64,000 nt of DNA from an uncultured Clostridia bacterium (GCA_947581925.1 CANPWB010000003.1:1-64000), one strand, 5' to 3'; shown: positions 41,497-52,380, numbered from the stretch's first letter. Notes: a model not told the origin generated them from the letters alone. Numbers and translations are program-made.

Positions 41497-44052
41497 ATGA
41501 TAGACAAATATTTGCAAGGGTATGAGTGTGAAAATTGCGCGGCTCCGCTGGACTTGACAACGGCAAAAAACGGAGTCATACGATGTCCCGCTTGCAGACG
41601 GGAGATCCCCGTGCCGGACAGCGATTGCTCCAAGGAGCTTTTGGCGCAGCTGAGCATTGCGGACCACGAGCTTGCCAATTGTGAATTTGACAGAGCGTAC
41701 GAGGCGTACAAAAAGGCGACGGAGATGGACTCCGGCAACGCGCTCGCGTATTTTGGCAAGGCGCTTGCCAGGGCGCAGATACAATATCTTAAGGACGAGG
41801 CAAACGATCCGCCCGTTATGCGTCCCATATGCCATCGCATATCGCGCGAGATGTTCACGGAAAACGCGGATTATCTCCAGGCGGTCAAGCTGGCGGGGGA
41901 CGAGCAGAGCGCCGTCTTGCGCGCCCGCGGCAGAGAGATAGACCAAATACAAGAGACGTTTTATGATTTGCAAAAAAATGGCGTGGACTATGACGTTTTT
42001 ATATCCGCCAAGATAAGCAGACCGGATGGCTCATATACGGATGAAAGCCATGACGCAAGCAAATTGTATAGCGTCCTCAAGGACAAAGGGTTCAAACCAT
42101 TTTATTCCGAAAACGAGCTGTACAAATTTACAGGCAGCGATTATGAGGCGCACATCCTCTATGCGCTCACTGTATGCACAAGCATGGTGCTCATCTGCTA
42201 CAACGAGAGCTACCTTGAGACTCCGTGGGTGAAAAACGAGTATATGCGCTATTCGGAGATGATCCGGAGAGGGCAAAAGGCAAAGGATTCGCTTGTCGTA
42301 TGCTACAAGGGAGCGTGTATGGACAGACTGCCTCATTATGACGGCAAGGTCGAAGGCATAGATTACTCCGGCAGTCAAGGCATGATGCTTGTGCTTGACC
42401 ATGTCAAGCGCTGTAGCGACGCAGTCAAAGCAAAAAAGGCCAAGCAGGCGGAAATCGTCCAACAGACGGAAAAAGTACGGCAGCTCAACGAAGAAATACA
42501 ACTGCAGAGGGCGGCAAACGAGGCAGAGCGTCTTCGCATGAAACAGCAAAAGGAGAAGGAGAGGATAGATAAGAAGAAACAAAGGAAAGAAGAAAGGCGG
42601 CAACGCAAAGAGAACAAGCGACAGCGCAAAATTGAACTGGAAGAGTACGAAGTCCAGCGACAAAGAAAAGAGAGCATCACTGCAAGTGTGGTAGAAACGC
42701 TTTCTTTCGCGTCGATTATTTTGGGAGTGCTTGAACTTGCGGGACTCCTATTTATGATATCCTATCCGTTCAGCATACGCATAGTCAATCCCTCCCCAGA
42801 ATTTACGGCATACGTTGCCGTGGGAGGTGTGCTTGCTGGGCTTATCCTGCTTCATTGTGTTGTTTGTTTTGTATGCTACAAACAAAACAATGGACTGATT
42901 GCAATAGGCACAAGCGTGTTAGTAGAGGGCATATGGGCGTTCTTTTGCTTTATGATCGGCTGGTATACCCACAATATGCACGATTGGATATGGGTTTATT
43001 TTTCCATTGGCGCAGTCATAGGAGGCTTGATCGTTTTGAACTGGCAAAGCTCCATCTTCGAGAAACAGAGCAATGGAGATACAAGTAGAGAAGATGATGG
43101 AATGATAGGGTTCACCGTTTTTGTGGCAGTCGTGGCAGCATTCTGTCTGTTGGGCGGCTGGCTGTATACGAAGCAAGTCGGTCTCAACGACGGTTACAGC
43201 GACGGATTCTATTATGACATACTCGACGACGGGTCGCTGTCCGTATTTGTGCGCGATTATGACAGCGAAACGCTGGAGATCCCTGGCGAGATCGACGGCA
43301 GAGTGGTTGAAGTGTACAACGCTCCGATAAAGGGCGGCGGTGACAAATTGAAACATCTTATCATTGGCGAAGGGGTGCAAAAACTGGGGCAGGCAGCATT
43401 CAAGGATTGCGTCGGGCTTGAGGACGTCTATATGGCGGACAGCGTGCGAGAGTTTGACGGACAAATATTTGAAGGATGTTCCGAGCTTTCGACAATTTTG
43501 CTTTCGTCCAAGATGACCTATGTTGTCGAAGATATGTTCAAAAACTGCGTCTCTCTTGAGGACATACAGTTGCCCGATTCGATTTACGAAATCAGAGCGG
43601 GAGCGTTTGAAGGATGTTTCAAATTGGCGACGATCAATTTCCCGGGAGACCTGACAATCATTGGAGAAAGAGCGTTCAAGGGCTGTGTCGCCATCTCCGA
43701 AATAAGTTTGCCTAACTCGGTCGAGAGACTTGGCGATAATGCGTTTGAAAACTGCCTCGACCTTGAGAGAGTCACTTTGTCTCAGAAACTTACTTTCATC
43801 GGCGCAGGCTGTTTCAAAAACTGTTCGTCCATAAAATCTATGTTCTTCCCGGACAGCCTGAACGAAATCGGAAGTTCGGCTTTTGGCGGGTGCAACATGC
43901 TGAAAGAATGTTATTTTGGGGAAGGAAGCAAGTGGTATTATGAATATACGCCTTTTATCATAACGCGCGAAGAGGACGCATTTTCTTGGAACGACGACAT
44001 CAACATCATACTCTCGTTTTTGAGAGGAAACTATCACCTCTTCAAAAGATGA
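41497..44052 (+). CDS. Zinc-ribbon + TIR + coiled coil + multi-TM + LRR_5 protein
   Basis: CENCAAPLDLTTAKNGVIRCPAC; YDVFISAKISRPDGSYTDESHDASKLYSVLKDKGFKPFYSENEL; TM segments; LRR_5 repeats AFKGCVAISEISLPNSVERLG. Confidence 0.88.
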   Translation: MIDKYLQGYECENCAAPLDLTTAKNGVIRCPACRREIPVPDSDCSKELLAQLSIADHELANCEFDRAYEAYKKATEMDSGNALAYFGKALARAQIQYLKDEANDPPVMRPICHRISREMFTENADYLQAVKLAGDEQSAVLRARGREIDQIQETFYDLQKNGVDYDVFISAKISRPDGSYTDESHDASKLYSVLKDKGFKPFYSENELYKFTGSDYEAHILYALTVCTSMVLICYNESYLETPWVKNEYMRYSEMIRRGQKAKDSLVVCYKGACMDRLPHYDGKVEGIDYSGSQGMMLVLDHVKRCSDAVKAKKAKQAEIVQQTEKVRQLNEEIQLQRAANEAERLRMKQQKEKERIDKKKQRKEERRQRKENKRQRKIELEEYEVQRQRKESITASVVETLSFASIILGVLELAGLLFMISYPFSIRIVNPSPEFTAYVAVGGVLAGLILLHCVVCFVCYKQNNGLIAIGTSVLVEGIWAFFCFMIGWYTHNMHDWIWVYFSIGAVIGGLIVLNWQSSIFEKQSNGDTSREDDGMIGFTVFVAVVAAFCLLGGWLYTKQVGLNDGYSDGFYYDILDDGSLSVFVRDYDSETLEIPGEIDGRVVEVYNAPIKGGGDKLKHLIIGEGVQKLGQAAFKDCVGLEDVYMADSVREFDGQIFEGCSELSTILLSSKMTYVVEDMFKNCVSLEDIQLPDSIYEIRAGAFEGCFKLATINFPGDLTIIGERAFKGCVAISEISLPNSVERLGDNAFENCLDLERVTLSQKLTFIGAGCFKNCSSIKSMFFPDSLNEIGSSAFGGCNMLKECYFGEGSKWYYEYTPFIITREEDAFSWNDDINIILSFLRGNYHLFKR

Positions 44053-44130
44053 TATGCCGCGGCGGGCAGACGTGCGCGAACAGCGGGCTTGTTTTTGCCC
44101 CGTATATGTAAACAAAAAGGAAGAGGATAT

Positions 44131-45045
44131 ATGTTGTCTGCACACATTTACGATGTGATCATTGTCGGAGCGGGACCTGCGGGGCTGACGGCGGGGATAT
44201 ATGCTTGCAGAGGCGGGCTGAAAGTAGCCGTCGTAGAGGGCGGCGCGACAGGCGGGCTTGCCTCCACCGCGGCTAACGTGGAAAACTATCCCGGCGTGAA
44301 AAGCACGGACGGCTTTTCGCTCTGTTACGCTATGCTCGAGCAGTGCAAGGAGGCGGGCGCGGAGCTCGTATTCGACAGGGCGACGGAGTTCGACCTCGAG
44401 GGAGAGAGCAAGCGCATAGGGCTGGCGAGCAGAGAGGAGCTTTTTGCAAAGCGCGTGATACTCACTGTTGGAGCGTTCCCTCGCAAGCTCGGCCTGGAAG
44501 GCGAGGATAGGCTTGCGGGCAGGGGGATATCCTATTGCGCGACTTGCGACGGTGCGCTGTTCAAAGGCAAGACGGTCGCGGTAGTGGGCGGCGGAAATAC
44601 CGCGCTCGAGGACGCGTTTTATCTTGAGAAACTCGCGGCGAAAGTATATCTGATACACCGTCGCGACGCGCTGAGGGCGGACGCCGTGTACGCCGAGAGG
44701 CTGAAGGCAAGCGGCATAACCCCCGTTTGGGACAGTGTGGTCTCAAAGCTCGTCGGAGAGGAAAAGCTGACGCAAATCGAAGTTAAAAACGTCAAAACGA
44801 ACGCATTAAGTGAGCTTTTGGTCGATTGCGTGTTTGTAGCGATAGGGCAGACTCCAAACACTGCCGGACTTGAAAAGCTCGAGAAGGACAGTTACGGCTA
44901 TATCAAAACGGACGAGGAAATGCGCACGAATATAGACGGCGTGTATGCCGCGGGCGACGTAAGGAGCAAGTCCCTTCGTCAGATCGTCACCGCATGCGCC
45001 GACGGCGCCGTTGCCGCCTCCTCCTGCATAAAAAGTCTGATGTAA
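44131..45045 (+). CDS. trxB: Thioredoxin-disulfide reductase family flavoprotein
   Basis: VIIVGAGPAGLTAGIYACRGGL, ISYCATCDGALFKGKTVAVVGGGNTALEDAFYL, GVYAAGDVRSKSLRQIVTACADGAVAA. Confidence 0.92.
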   Translation: MLSAHIYDVIIVGAGPAGLTAGIYACRGGLKVAVVEGGATGGLASTAANVENYPGVKSTDGFSLCYAMLEQCKEAGAELVFDRATEFDLEGESKRIGLASREELFAKRVILTVGAFPRKLGLEGEDRLAGRGISYCATCDGALFKGKTVAVVGGGNTALEDAFYLEKLAAKVYLIHRRDALRADAVYAERLKASGITPVWDSVVSKLVGEEKLTQIEVKNVKTNALSELLVDCVFVAIGQTPNTAGLEKLEKDSYGYIKTDEEMRTNIDGVYAAGDVRSKSLRQIVTACADGAVAASSCIKSLM

Positions 45046-45083
45046 GGGCGGCACTCATTGTGAACAAAATCGAGAAAGGCAAA

Positions 45084-45110
45084 CGCGCGGGATATCCCGC
45101 GAGTTTTTTT
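45084..45110 (+). terminator. Terminator after trxB-like gene
   Basis: CGCGGGATATCCCGCG AG TTTTTTT. Confidence 0.85.
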
Positions 45111-45120
45111 GTGGCTTAAC

Positions 45121-45311
45121 CACCGGCTTAGCCGGTGAGGCAGGAAGATCTTTAGCGATGAAGAAAATAAAACCTCCGTGTAAGATGTAAGAGGTTTCGT
45201 CAGCCGCAAAATCAATTCATGGGGGGAACTCATATGAACAAGAAAAGTTTAACATATGATATTGCAAATAGTCAGCATAATAAAAAGGCAAGTAGAGAAA
45301 TGAATTTGTAA
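45121..45311 (+). mobile_element. Possible IS200/IS605-like left-end remnant
   Basis: Hairpin CACCGGC-tta-GCCGGTG, second hairpin AAACCTC...GAGGTTT, then GGGGGG RBS and a 25-codon ORF MNKKSLTYDIANSQHNKKASREMNL. Confidence 0.3.
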
Positions 45312-45452
45312 CAACAGTATACGATAAGCGATAGGATGAAATAAAACGCAGGAAATAAGCACAGACATGCGGCAAGGACGCTATGCGTCTATGCCGGGGA
45401 ACAGGCGGCAGGCCGCAATGCGGACGCGTAGCCCACAAAGAGAGACGTCAAA

Positions 45453-46100
45453 TCAAATTGCGGCTTTCAGCAATAGAGCCACCTCATTTGCCATTTTTTC
45501 CACATAAAGAGGCGAGACGGACATAAGTTGCATGAGAGCGTCGCCCTTGTTTTCGGCGACGACTCCCAATATGCCGACGTCTCCAAAGCGCTCGTTTTTG
45601 CCCTTGATAGCGGCGGGGCAGACTCCGTCGGAGCGAACGACTATTTTGCCGACGTTGTCCTTTGTGCCGAGGCTGGCGTCCACGGCGATGAAGAGCGCGC
45701 CCTCGTGCGCCGTTTTGATGAAATCGAGCCACTCCTTCATATTTTTGCCGTTGACGGAGCAGCTTTCCGTGCCGTAGACAAAGGCGGGGATGTTGTAGCG
45801 CGTGGCGAGCAGAGTGCCTACCATAGGTCCCAGAGAATCGCCGGATATGGACATAGTGCCGAAGCAGACAATGACGGTCTGCCGTTTTTGGGGAGGAAGA
45901 GACGGGGTGAAAAAGGGCGCGGCGGGCGCGGGACGGTGCTCCGCGGGAGTTTTTGCGGCGCGCTTGCTTTTTGCGGACGGGGTCTTTGCCGTACGATTTT
46001 GCGTTTTGGGTTTGGGAGCGTCCTTGGCGGCGTCGGGGAGAGGCGCAGTATCTTGCAATGCGGCTTTAAGCAAAGCCTGTTCGGGGTCTTTTTTTCTCAT
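45453..46100 (-). CDS. YyaC/DUF1256-family spore protease-related protein
   Basis: VIVCFGTMSISGDSLGPMVGTLLATRYNIPAFVYGTESCSVNGKNMKEWLDFI, VDASLGTKDNVGKIVV. Confidence 0.85.
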   Translation of the reverse strand: MRKKDPEQALLKAALQDTAPLPDAAKDAPKPKTQNRTAKTPSAKSKRAAKTPAEHRPAPAAPFFTPSLPPQKRQTVIVCFGTMSISGDSLGPMVGTLLATRYNIPAFVYGTESCSVNGKNMKEWLDFIKTAHEGALFIAVDASLGTKDNVGKIVVRSDGVCPAAIKGKNERFGDVGILGVVAENKGDALMQLMSVSPLYVEKMANEVALLLKAAI

Positions 46101-46382
46101 TTGGGTATTATTGCCAAATTTTCGGCGGATAATCAATCAGAACCCTTCTTGCCAAAGATGGACGGAGAGAAAGAGTTTTGCGCTTTCGGGCGCGGGTTGT
46201 CCACGCAAGCGATAGGAGGATGGGCGCAAAGTAAAAATTTTGCAAATCTCGAATATGTGCATTTTACTCTTGCATATATTTGCAAAACAGGGTATAATCA
46301 TTCTATATAAGATAAACTAAAAACCTGCGAGCGCAAGTGCGCGCATTGAAAAGCGAGCGCGAGCGTACGCGAAAGGATGAAT

Positions 46383-47183
46383 ATGTTTACAACATTGATC
46401 GGTGCAGTTCAAATTGCAGACATTATAGTGTTTGTTGTGCTGGGGCTCGGGCTTATCGGCGGGCTCATAGGTGGATTGGCGAAAGCATTCAAGGGTCTTT
46501 TTGCCTCATTGGCTATTATTCTGATCTCGCTGTTGATAGTGGGCGTGACGGTAGTGCCCATCAGCTCGACCTCGATAGGGCAGTCTTTGAGCGGTACGTT
46601 CGAGGGTAAGGCGGAAGGATGGGGCGACGCGTTTTCTTCGCCCGTTTACATAATGATGAGCGGCGACGGACAGCCCGTAAAAGACGGCTATTGCGTCGAT
46701 GTTGGCGGCGAACGCATACAGCTTGAAAACGCTGCGGGCAGCGGCGCGCTTGCAAAGATAAGAGGCAAGATGGCGCTTGAGCTTGCAAAGAAATATGTGA
46801 CTGAAGAAAACGAGGGCAAGGTGATACTTGCAAAATATGCGGCAAGTGAGCTTACAAAGATAATATTTGACGTCGTGCTGTTTGTTGTTTACTGTGTAGC
46901 GCTCGGCGTGGTATTTTTCCTGCTCAGGAAACTGTTTTCACATCTGTTTGGCAGGGACAGCGAGTTTGGCGACGATAGCATCGGGCTTAAAGTTTTGAAC
47001 AGGACGCTCGGCGCGGTCGTAGCTGCAGGGTTCGCGCTGCTTGCGTTGCTGCTTATATTTGCGATAATCAAGCTTGCGGCTCCCGACGGCTCGAAGGTGG
47101 CGCAATTCTTCGAGAACGCGAAAGTAGCGGGCGTGCTCTACACCAAAAACCCGATGTCGAAGATCTTTACAAAGCTCTTCTGA
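46383..47183 (+). CDS. CvpA-like membrane protein
   Basis: IADIIVFVVLGLGLIGGLIGGLAKAFKGLFASLAIILISLLI and C-terminal TM segments. Confidence 0.55.
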   Translation: MFTTLIGAVQIADIIVFVVLGLGLIGGLIGGLAKAFKGLFASLAIILISLLIVGVTVVPISSTSIGQSLSGTFEGKAEGWGDAFSSPVYIMMSGDGQPVKDGYCVDVGGERIQLENAAGSGALAKIRGKMALELAKKYVTEENEGKVILAKYAASELTKIIFDVVLFVVYCVALGVVFFLLRKLFSHLFGRDSEFGDDSIGLKVLNRTLGAVVAAGFALLALLLIFAIIKLAAPDGSKVAQFFENAKVAGVLYTKNPMSKIFTKLF

Positions 47184-47279
47184 GGGGCATATTCGGCGAA
47201 CGGGGTCGCGAGTAGTAAAATGCAAAAATTCGGACATATTGAATATTGATTTTACGAAAGCAAGAACAAGGAGTTTATT

Positions 47280-50200
47280 ATGAAGGTTTTGAAGGCGACA
47301 TTGGCATTTGTGATGGGACTCGTGCTCGGCATAATCCTGCTTGTGCTCGCGATAGGCGGCACGGTCGTCGCGCTCGGCACGACGAGGACGGTGGGAGAGC
47401 TCCAATCCGCCGTCACGGATACCGAGATAATCTCATCCGACAGCGAGCTTTTCGGTCAATCCGTGCTCGAGGCGGTGCAGAAGGCGCTCAACGATTATCA
47501 AAATTTCGACAATATCACGCTGAAACTGCTGTATGACCGCTATGGCATAAATCTTCTCAAGGGCATAAGCGGGCTGGATTTTTCAAAAAAGAGTTTTTAT
47601 GACACTCCTCTCACGGAGATCATAAACGACTTGTCCCTGCTGCTTGACGACATCTATCTTTCGGATATAGAGTCTATCGCGAAGATGGATTTTTCAAAAT
47701 ACAATCTGCCCATATTGGACGAGAATATGAACGTAGGCCTCACAAAGGCGATCGACAATATAATGGGGCTTGTCAACGACAACTTGTCCATTCGTACGCT
47801 CAAGGCGAAACTCGGTTTTGACATAGGCACGGAGGACAACGGCATTTTGAAGGCTATGCAGGACGTCCGCCTCAACGAGTTGGGCGGACTCATAGACGTA
47901 TTGCCCATAGGCGTATTGCTCACCGCGGACACGGACACCTATCTGCCGAAAGGCGAAATGCAGGTTTACGTAAACGTCGAAGGCACCGCCGAGGAGTGGG
48001 AGGAAGTCACTGCTGAGGAGCTGTCAAACCCCGACTACGCTGCTCCTTTGGGCGTAGAGACCTACATCTCGGGCGGCTTGAATGACGAACTCGTTGAAAA
48101 GGAGCTCAGATATTATAAAAAAGCTGACTCAGAGCCTTATGTGGACAACTCCTGCTACAATGAGGGCTGGACTTGTCCCGAGGGTGTGAAAGTATTGCGC
48201 CACAGGTTTTATAAACAATTTGACGGCGACGGGAGCGCAGACGGGAAGTATTATGTCGTCTCATACGCCAACCGCGTCAAGACTTTTGACAATGCCGCAA
48301 ATATTTACGCTTTGATAGTGAAAGATTTTGTGTCGCTCGACGATATATTTGTCAGCGAGACGGGCGCAAAGCTTGACAAGACGGGTGTCACGAGCGGCAA
48401 GCTCGATCTGAGCAATACGGACGTCTACTATTTTGAAAAGGCAAAGGAAGGCGAAGAGGGAGCGACGGACAAGTATGTCTTGAGCGACGATTATTCCATT
48501 CTCGAAAAAGAGATGAAGAAAAACGATATGCTCCGCGTCCCCGACGAGCCCGGCGAGGACGAAGAGGGCAACCCCGTGGAGCCCGCTCACCCCTACATCA
48601 ATGGGCGCGCGAAGTATGTGCGCATACATTTGGGCGAGGCGTCGTCGCTTTTGCAATATCTCAACTATTTGACGATCGGCTACATTCGCAACGACACGGA
48701 CAGCGTGCTTAAATCTTTGCGCATAGGCGACATTATAGACACCAACGATCCCGACGTCGCGGACATTCTCAAAGCCCTCAAGGACAGCACCCTCGACTCA
48801 ATAGGCGAGGACATCAACTCCATTCCTTTCGGCGACATGTTTGAACCCGGCGACAGCAAATTGCTCAACGCCATCAAGGATTTCACGCTTGAAAATATGG
48901 ATGAAAATATAGACTCCCTCAAGCTGGGCGATATCCTTTCGGAAGAGGACAAGCAGGACAACCAGCTCATCCAAGCGCTTGACGCAAGAGGCTGCACAAT
49001 AGGAAATATAGGCACCGCGCTGGATCAACTCACGGTCGGCGAGCTGCTGGACGTGAAGTATGACGTGTACGAAAAAGACGACGCGGGCAATTATATCAAG
49101 ATCCCCGTCTACGTCAAAATAAATCAAGACTTGCTCGATATGGAAAGCGATCCCGACAAGTCCGAAATGTTCGAGCAAGTGTTCGCAAACGTTTATCGAC
49201 CCGACAAAAACGGAGAAGACGGAGTTTTGCGCCGCGGCAATTATACTCCCGCCGACGAGGAGACAGGATCCCCCGAGGAATTTGTGGAAGCCGCCGACGG
49301 CGAATATATCGAGACGTATTACTATCTGTATCAAGATGAGTCATACTTTGATGAGCATGCCGAAGTCGAGCGTTTTAAACGGCAACCCGTGGCAGAGGGA
49401 GAGAGTCAAACCGCGCTCGCGGTTCAATCGCTTGCGCGCCGCGGCGTACCCGCGCTTGAAATGGGCGACTACATCAACGAACTGTCCATAGGCGAATTGA
49501 TGGAGGTGGACAGCGAGTCCTCGCAACTGTTTAAGACCCTCGCAAGAAGGGGCAGCACGATGGACAGCATATCCAAGGACATTGACGACCTCGAAGTCGC
49601 CGATATGATAGAGATAGGCGACGACTCCTCAAAGATCATGCGATCCCTCAAAGCGAGGCATTGCAAGATCGGCGATATGGCGACAATTACGGACGAGTTG
49701 ACCCTCGATGAGATACTCGACATCACGCACGATACGTATGTGCAAGCCGATGACGGCATATATGTGCATGTGACGGATCCCAACAGTTACGTGCTCTATG
49801 ACGAGACAAATCCCGACAACCCCGAATGGCGCACAAAATACGTGAAAGTTGAGAAATCCGAAGGCGAGGGAGAATATGAGTATGTGGAGTATGACCCCGA
49901 GGATCCGAAACATGAGGGCAAGACGCTCTACGTCCACTCCGCATATTATACGCTTTACAATCCCGCCGTACACACCTCTACCACATTGACAATTGGGAAA
50001 GGCGAAACGGCAAAGACGGTGCATATCCAACCTAAGGCAAATGACGAAGACGCTATCGCGCGGTTTAACAAAATAGAGTACGACGCGTCGCAAGATCCGA
50101 CGGGAGAAGAAGAGCCGTCATCCAAGATATTGCAGCGTTTTGCGGGCTCCACAATGGGCGACTTTTCGGGCGCCTTTGACGAGCTCATGCTCTCAGAAGT

Positions 50201-51920
50201 GCTTGACATAGACCCCGACATCTACGCCGAAGTGGGCAAAGACGATATCAAACCTGACAATGACGAAGGCGGGACAGGGGAATACTATTATGGCGAAACT
50301 TATGAGGAAAGGGAGCGCCTCTACAAGTATGACGACGTCAACAGCGTGTACAGCGTGGCGAGCCAAGCTGATCTGAAGGAAGCGGCGGCGGGCAAGCTGA
50401 CGCTCTATCGCGTGGAGAAGTCGGGCTCTTCGACGTCCATTCTCAAAAAGCTCGCCTATGTCAAAGTCAACGAGATGTCCGACGCCCTCGAGACCGTCAT
50501 GAAGGATATGATGCTCTCCGAGATCATCGACATAAACAAATATGACGCCATCGATTCGAGTGGACTTGAGAAATATACAAATCAATCTACGGAGGGGCTT
50601 GAAAATAGTCGTTTCTTCGTTCCGTGGGACGGAAGCTCAGAGATAGACGGCAAGCCTATCGTCTATGTGTACGAGAGTACGGGACAATATATTATGAGGG
50701 CTTACTATTATCACCCGATAGACGAAAAAAATGCCAAAGAAGTAGAAGAATATCTTGGAGAAAAACAAACAGGATTTTACAAATATGTGAAATATGAAGA
50801 CCCACAAGGAAATTCGGTAAAGGAAGCCGCAAACTTGAAAAAAGCTCTTATAGACGGCAACGTGTATTATTCTGAAAACGAGAAGGGGCCTTTTGATCAT
50901 AATATCGCTCTTGCAACTTATTTGATCCGCCAAAACAATTGGGACAATCTTTATTACAGGGAAACGAGCTCGGAAAAATTGGATGGAGAAAAATATTTCG
51001 AATATTTCTCTTATAAAAATATCCCCTCTGACTATAAAGAGAGGATTTATGTAGAAACTTTAGGCAAGAAGACCTTCCCAGATCCGTTGTCTAAAGAGCC
51101 CAAGAATATAGAGAGCTATTATAATCCTACTAATCCTGCGCATGCCGAATTGACAAAATATGTTAAGTTGGAGGACGGACAAAACCATATCGTGCCACTC
51201 AACGAGGACGGATATGATTATAAAGAAGGTATAGATGTGAGGATCGGCGCGCAATATGCCCAGGAGATAATGATCAAATATCCCGATTTGCCCGCCGCGC
51301 AATCAGCCCTCAAAGAGGAAAGCGAATACAGTGAGTACGAAAAACAAGTGGGTTGCGACAAAGTCTATGTGTATACGCCCGCCACAAACGAATATGTCTT
51401 ATACAGTGAGTCGGCAGATTATGGCGATGATGCGGAATACTACATCAAGAAGTTGGGCTATATCGCGCAAAAAGGGGAAGTTTTCTACAACGAGAATTCT
51501 GCCGATAAAACAGCGTTAAACTTCCAAATAATCCAAACGATGGAAAGAGAGCGCAGCTCCAAAGTGCTTGCGTTGCTTGCGGATAAGACCGTCAACGATA
51601 TGAACAGCACGATAGAAAATGCGACGATAGGCGACTTTATGGACGTCACTCCGGGCACTATCTTCGACGATAAGGATATCCGTGAGTCGCAACTGCATGA
51701 CCTCGGCAACACGCTTGCAAACAAACTGGCAACAATAACCATAGGCAAATTGATAGAGTGGGGCAGCATCACCACGATAGACCCCTCCGTCCTCAACATT
51801 TTGCACGAAGTCACGCTGACGGATTTCTTCTATGCGCTGACGTATGATGACAGCACAGGTATGATCGCATTCGATATGGCAAAGTTGTACGGCATCGAAT
51901 CTGAGTCAACTGCGCCATAA
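47280..51920 (+). CDS. Giant (1546 aa) membrane-anchored extracytoplasmic repeat protein of unknown family
   Basis: N-terminal TM; repeated ~30-residue motif like L..STLDSIGEDINSIPFGDMFEPGDSKLLNAIKD / FTLENMDENIDSLKLGDILSEEDKQDNQLIQALD. Confidence 0.85.
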   Translation: MKVLKATLAFVMGLVLGIILLVLAIGGTVVALGTTRTVGELQSAVTDTEIISSDSELFGQSVLEAVQKALNDYQNFDNITLKLLYDRYGINLLKGISGLDFSKKSFYDTPLTEIINDLSLLLDDIYLSDIESIAKMDFSKYNLPILDENMNVGLTKAIDNIMGLVNDNLSIRTLKAKLGFDIGTEDNGILKAMQDVRLNELGGLIDVLPIGVLLTADTDTYLPKGEMQVYVNVEGTAEEWEEVTAEELSNPDYAAPLGVETYISGGLNDELVEKELRYYKKADSEPYVDNSCYNEGWTCPEGVKVLRHRFYKQFDGDGSADGKYYVVSYANRVKTFDNAANIYALIVKDFVSLDDIFVSETGAKLDKTGVTSGKLDLSNTDVYYFEKAKEGEEGATDKYVLSDDYSILEKEMKKNDMLRVPDEPGEDEEGNPVEPAHPYINGRAKYVRIHLGEASSLLQYLNYLTIGYIRNDTDSVLKSLRIGDIIDTNDPDVADILKALKDSTLDSIGEDINSIPFGDMFEPGDSKLLNAIKDFTLENMDENIDSLKLGDILSEEDKQDNQLIQALDARGCTIGNIGTALDQLTVGELLDVKYDVYEKDDAGNYIKIPVYVKINQDLLDMESDPDKSEMFEQVFANVYRPDKNGEDGVLRRGNYTPADEETGSPEEFVEAADGEYIETYYYLYQDESYFDEHAEVERFKRQPVAEGESQTALAVQSLARRGVPALEMGDYINELSIGELMEVDSESSQLFKTLARRGSTMDSISKDIDDLEVADMIEIGDDSSKIMRSLKARHCKIGDMATITDELTLDEILDITHDTYVQADDGIYVHVTDPNSYVLYDETNPDNPEWRTKYVKVEKSEGEGEYEYVEYDPEDPKHEGKTLYVHSAYYTLYNPAVHTSTTLTIGKGETAKTVHIQPKANDEDAIARFNKIEYDASQDPTGEEEPSSKILQRFAGSTMGDFSGAFDELMLSEVLDIDPDIYAEVGKDDIKPDNDEGGTGEYYYGETYEERERLYKYDDVNSVYSVASQADLKEAAAGKLTLYRVEKSGSSTSILKKLAYVKVNEMSDALETVMKDMMLSEIIDINKYDAIDSSGLEKYTNQSTEGLENSRFFVPWDGSSEIDGKPIVYVYESTGQYIMRAYYYHPIDEKNAKEVEEYLGEKQTGFYKYVKYEDPQGNSVKEAANLKKALIDGNVYYSENEKGPFDHNIALATYLIRQNNWDNLYYRETSSEKLDGEKYFEYFSYKNIPSDYKERIYVETLGKKTFPDPLSKEPKNIESYYNPTNPAHAELTKYVKLEDGQNHIVPLNEDGYDYKEGIDVRIGAQYAQEIMIKYPDLPAAQSALKEESEYSEYEKQVGCDKVYVYTPATNEYVLYSESADYGDDAEYYIKKLGYIAQKGEVFYNENSADKTALNFQIIQTMERERSSKVLALLADKTVNDMNSTIENATIGDFMDVTPGTIFDDKDIRESQLHDLGNTLANKLATITIGKLIEWGSITTIDPSVLNILHEVTLTDFFYALTYDDSTGMIAFDMAKLYGIESESTAP

Positions 51921-52039
51921 AGCCAAAGTTTCAAAACCGTACAAATATAATGCAAGACGCAAATCGTTTCAAAAACTGTTGCGCCATAGCAAACATCTCG
52001 ACTTCCGCCCGCCGCTTGATCCACATCAAACGGCGGGCG

Positions 52040-52380
52040 TTTTATGTCTCCATGCAGGGCTACTCGCCCCGCACGCCCCAATGTTGGCTCCTCGCCCACA
52101 CCGCGGCAAGGGACTTCGTCCCCTGCACCCCAAGCTAAAAACGCGAGCTAGGCAAATACTTGCCGTCGCTCGCGTTTTTTGATTGTGTGTAAGGTACAAA
52201 CTCCAGCGTGAGAGCTTTGATAATTGCGTTTGTCTTGTCCAAGCGAATAAACGCAACCTCTGTCCGAGTGTGCCTGTACACGGACGGACGTATTGTCCGA
52301 GCGACCCCGCGGAGCGAGCGGTTTCACGCTAAGTACGCAGTGAGGGCGTGTCTGCACCCCGCGAAATCACTCCGTAATTT
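52040..52380. repeat. Composite intergenic repeat region
   Basis: GC hairpins + aaaaacgcgagctaggcaaatacttgccgtcgctcgcgttttttgattgtgtgtaaggtac + shared modules. Confidence 0.75.

Noticed and set aside
42919-44658. 579-aa minus-strand ORF
   Set aside because: Overlaps the TIR-LRR and trxB-like genes antisense; no domain signature.
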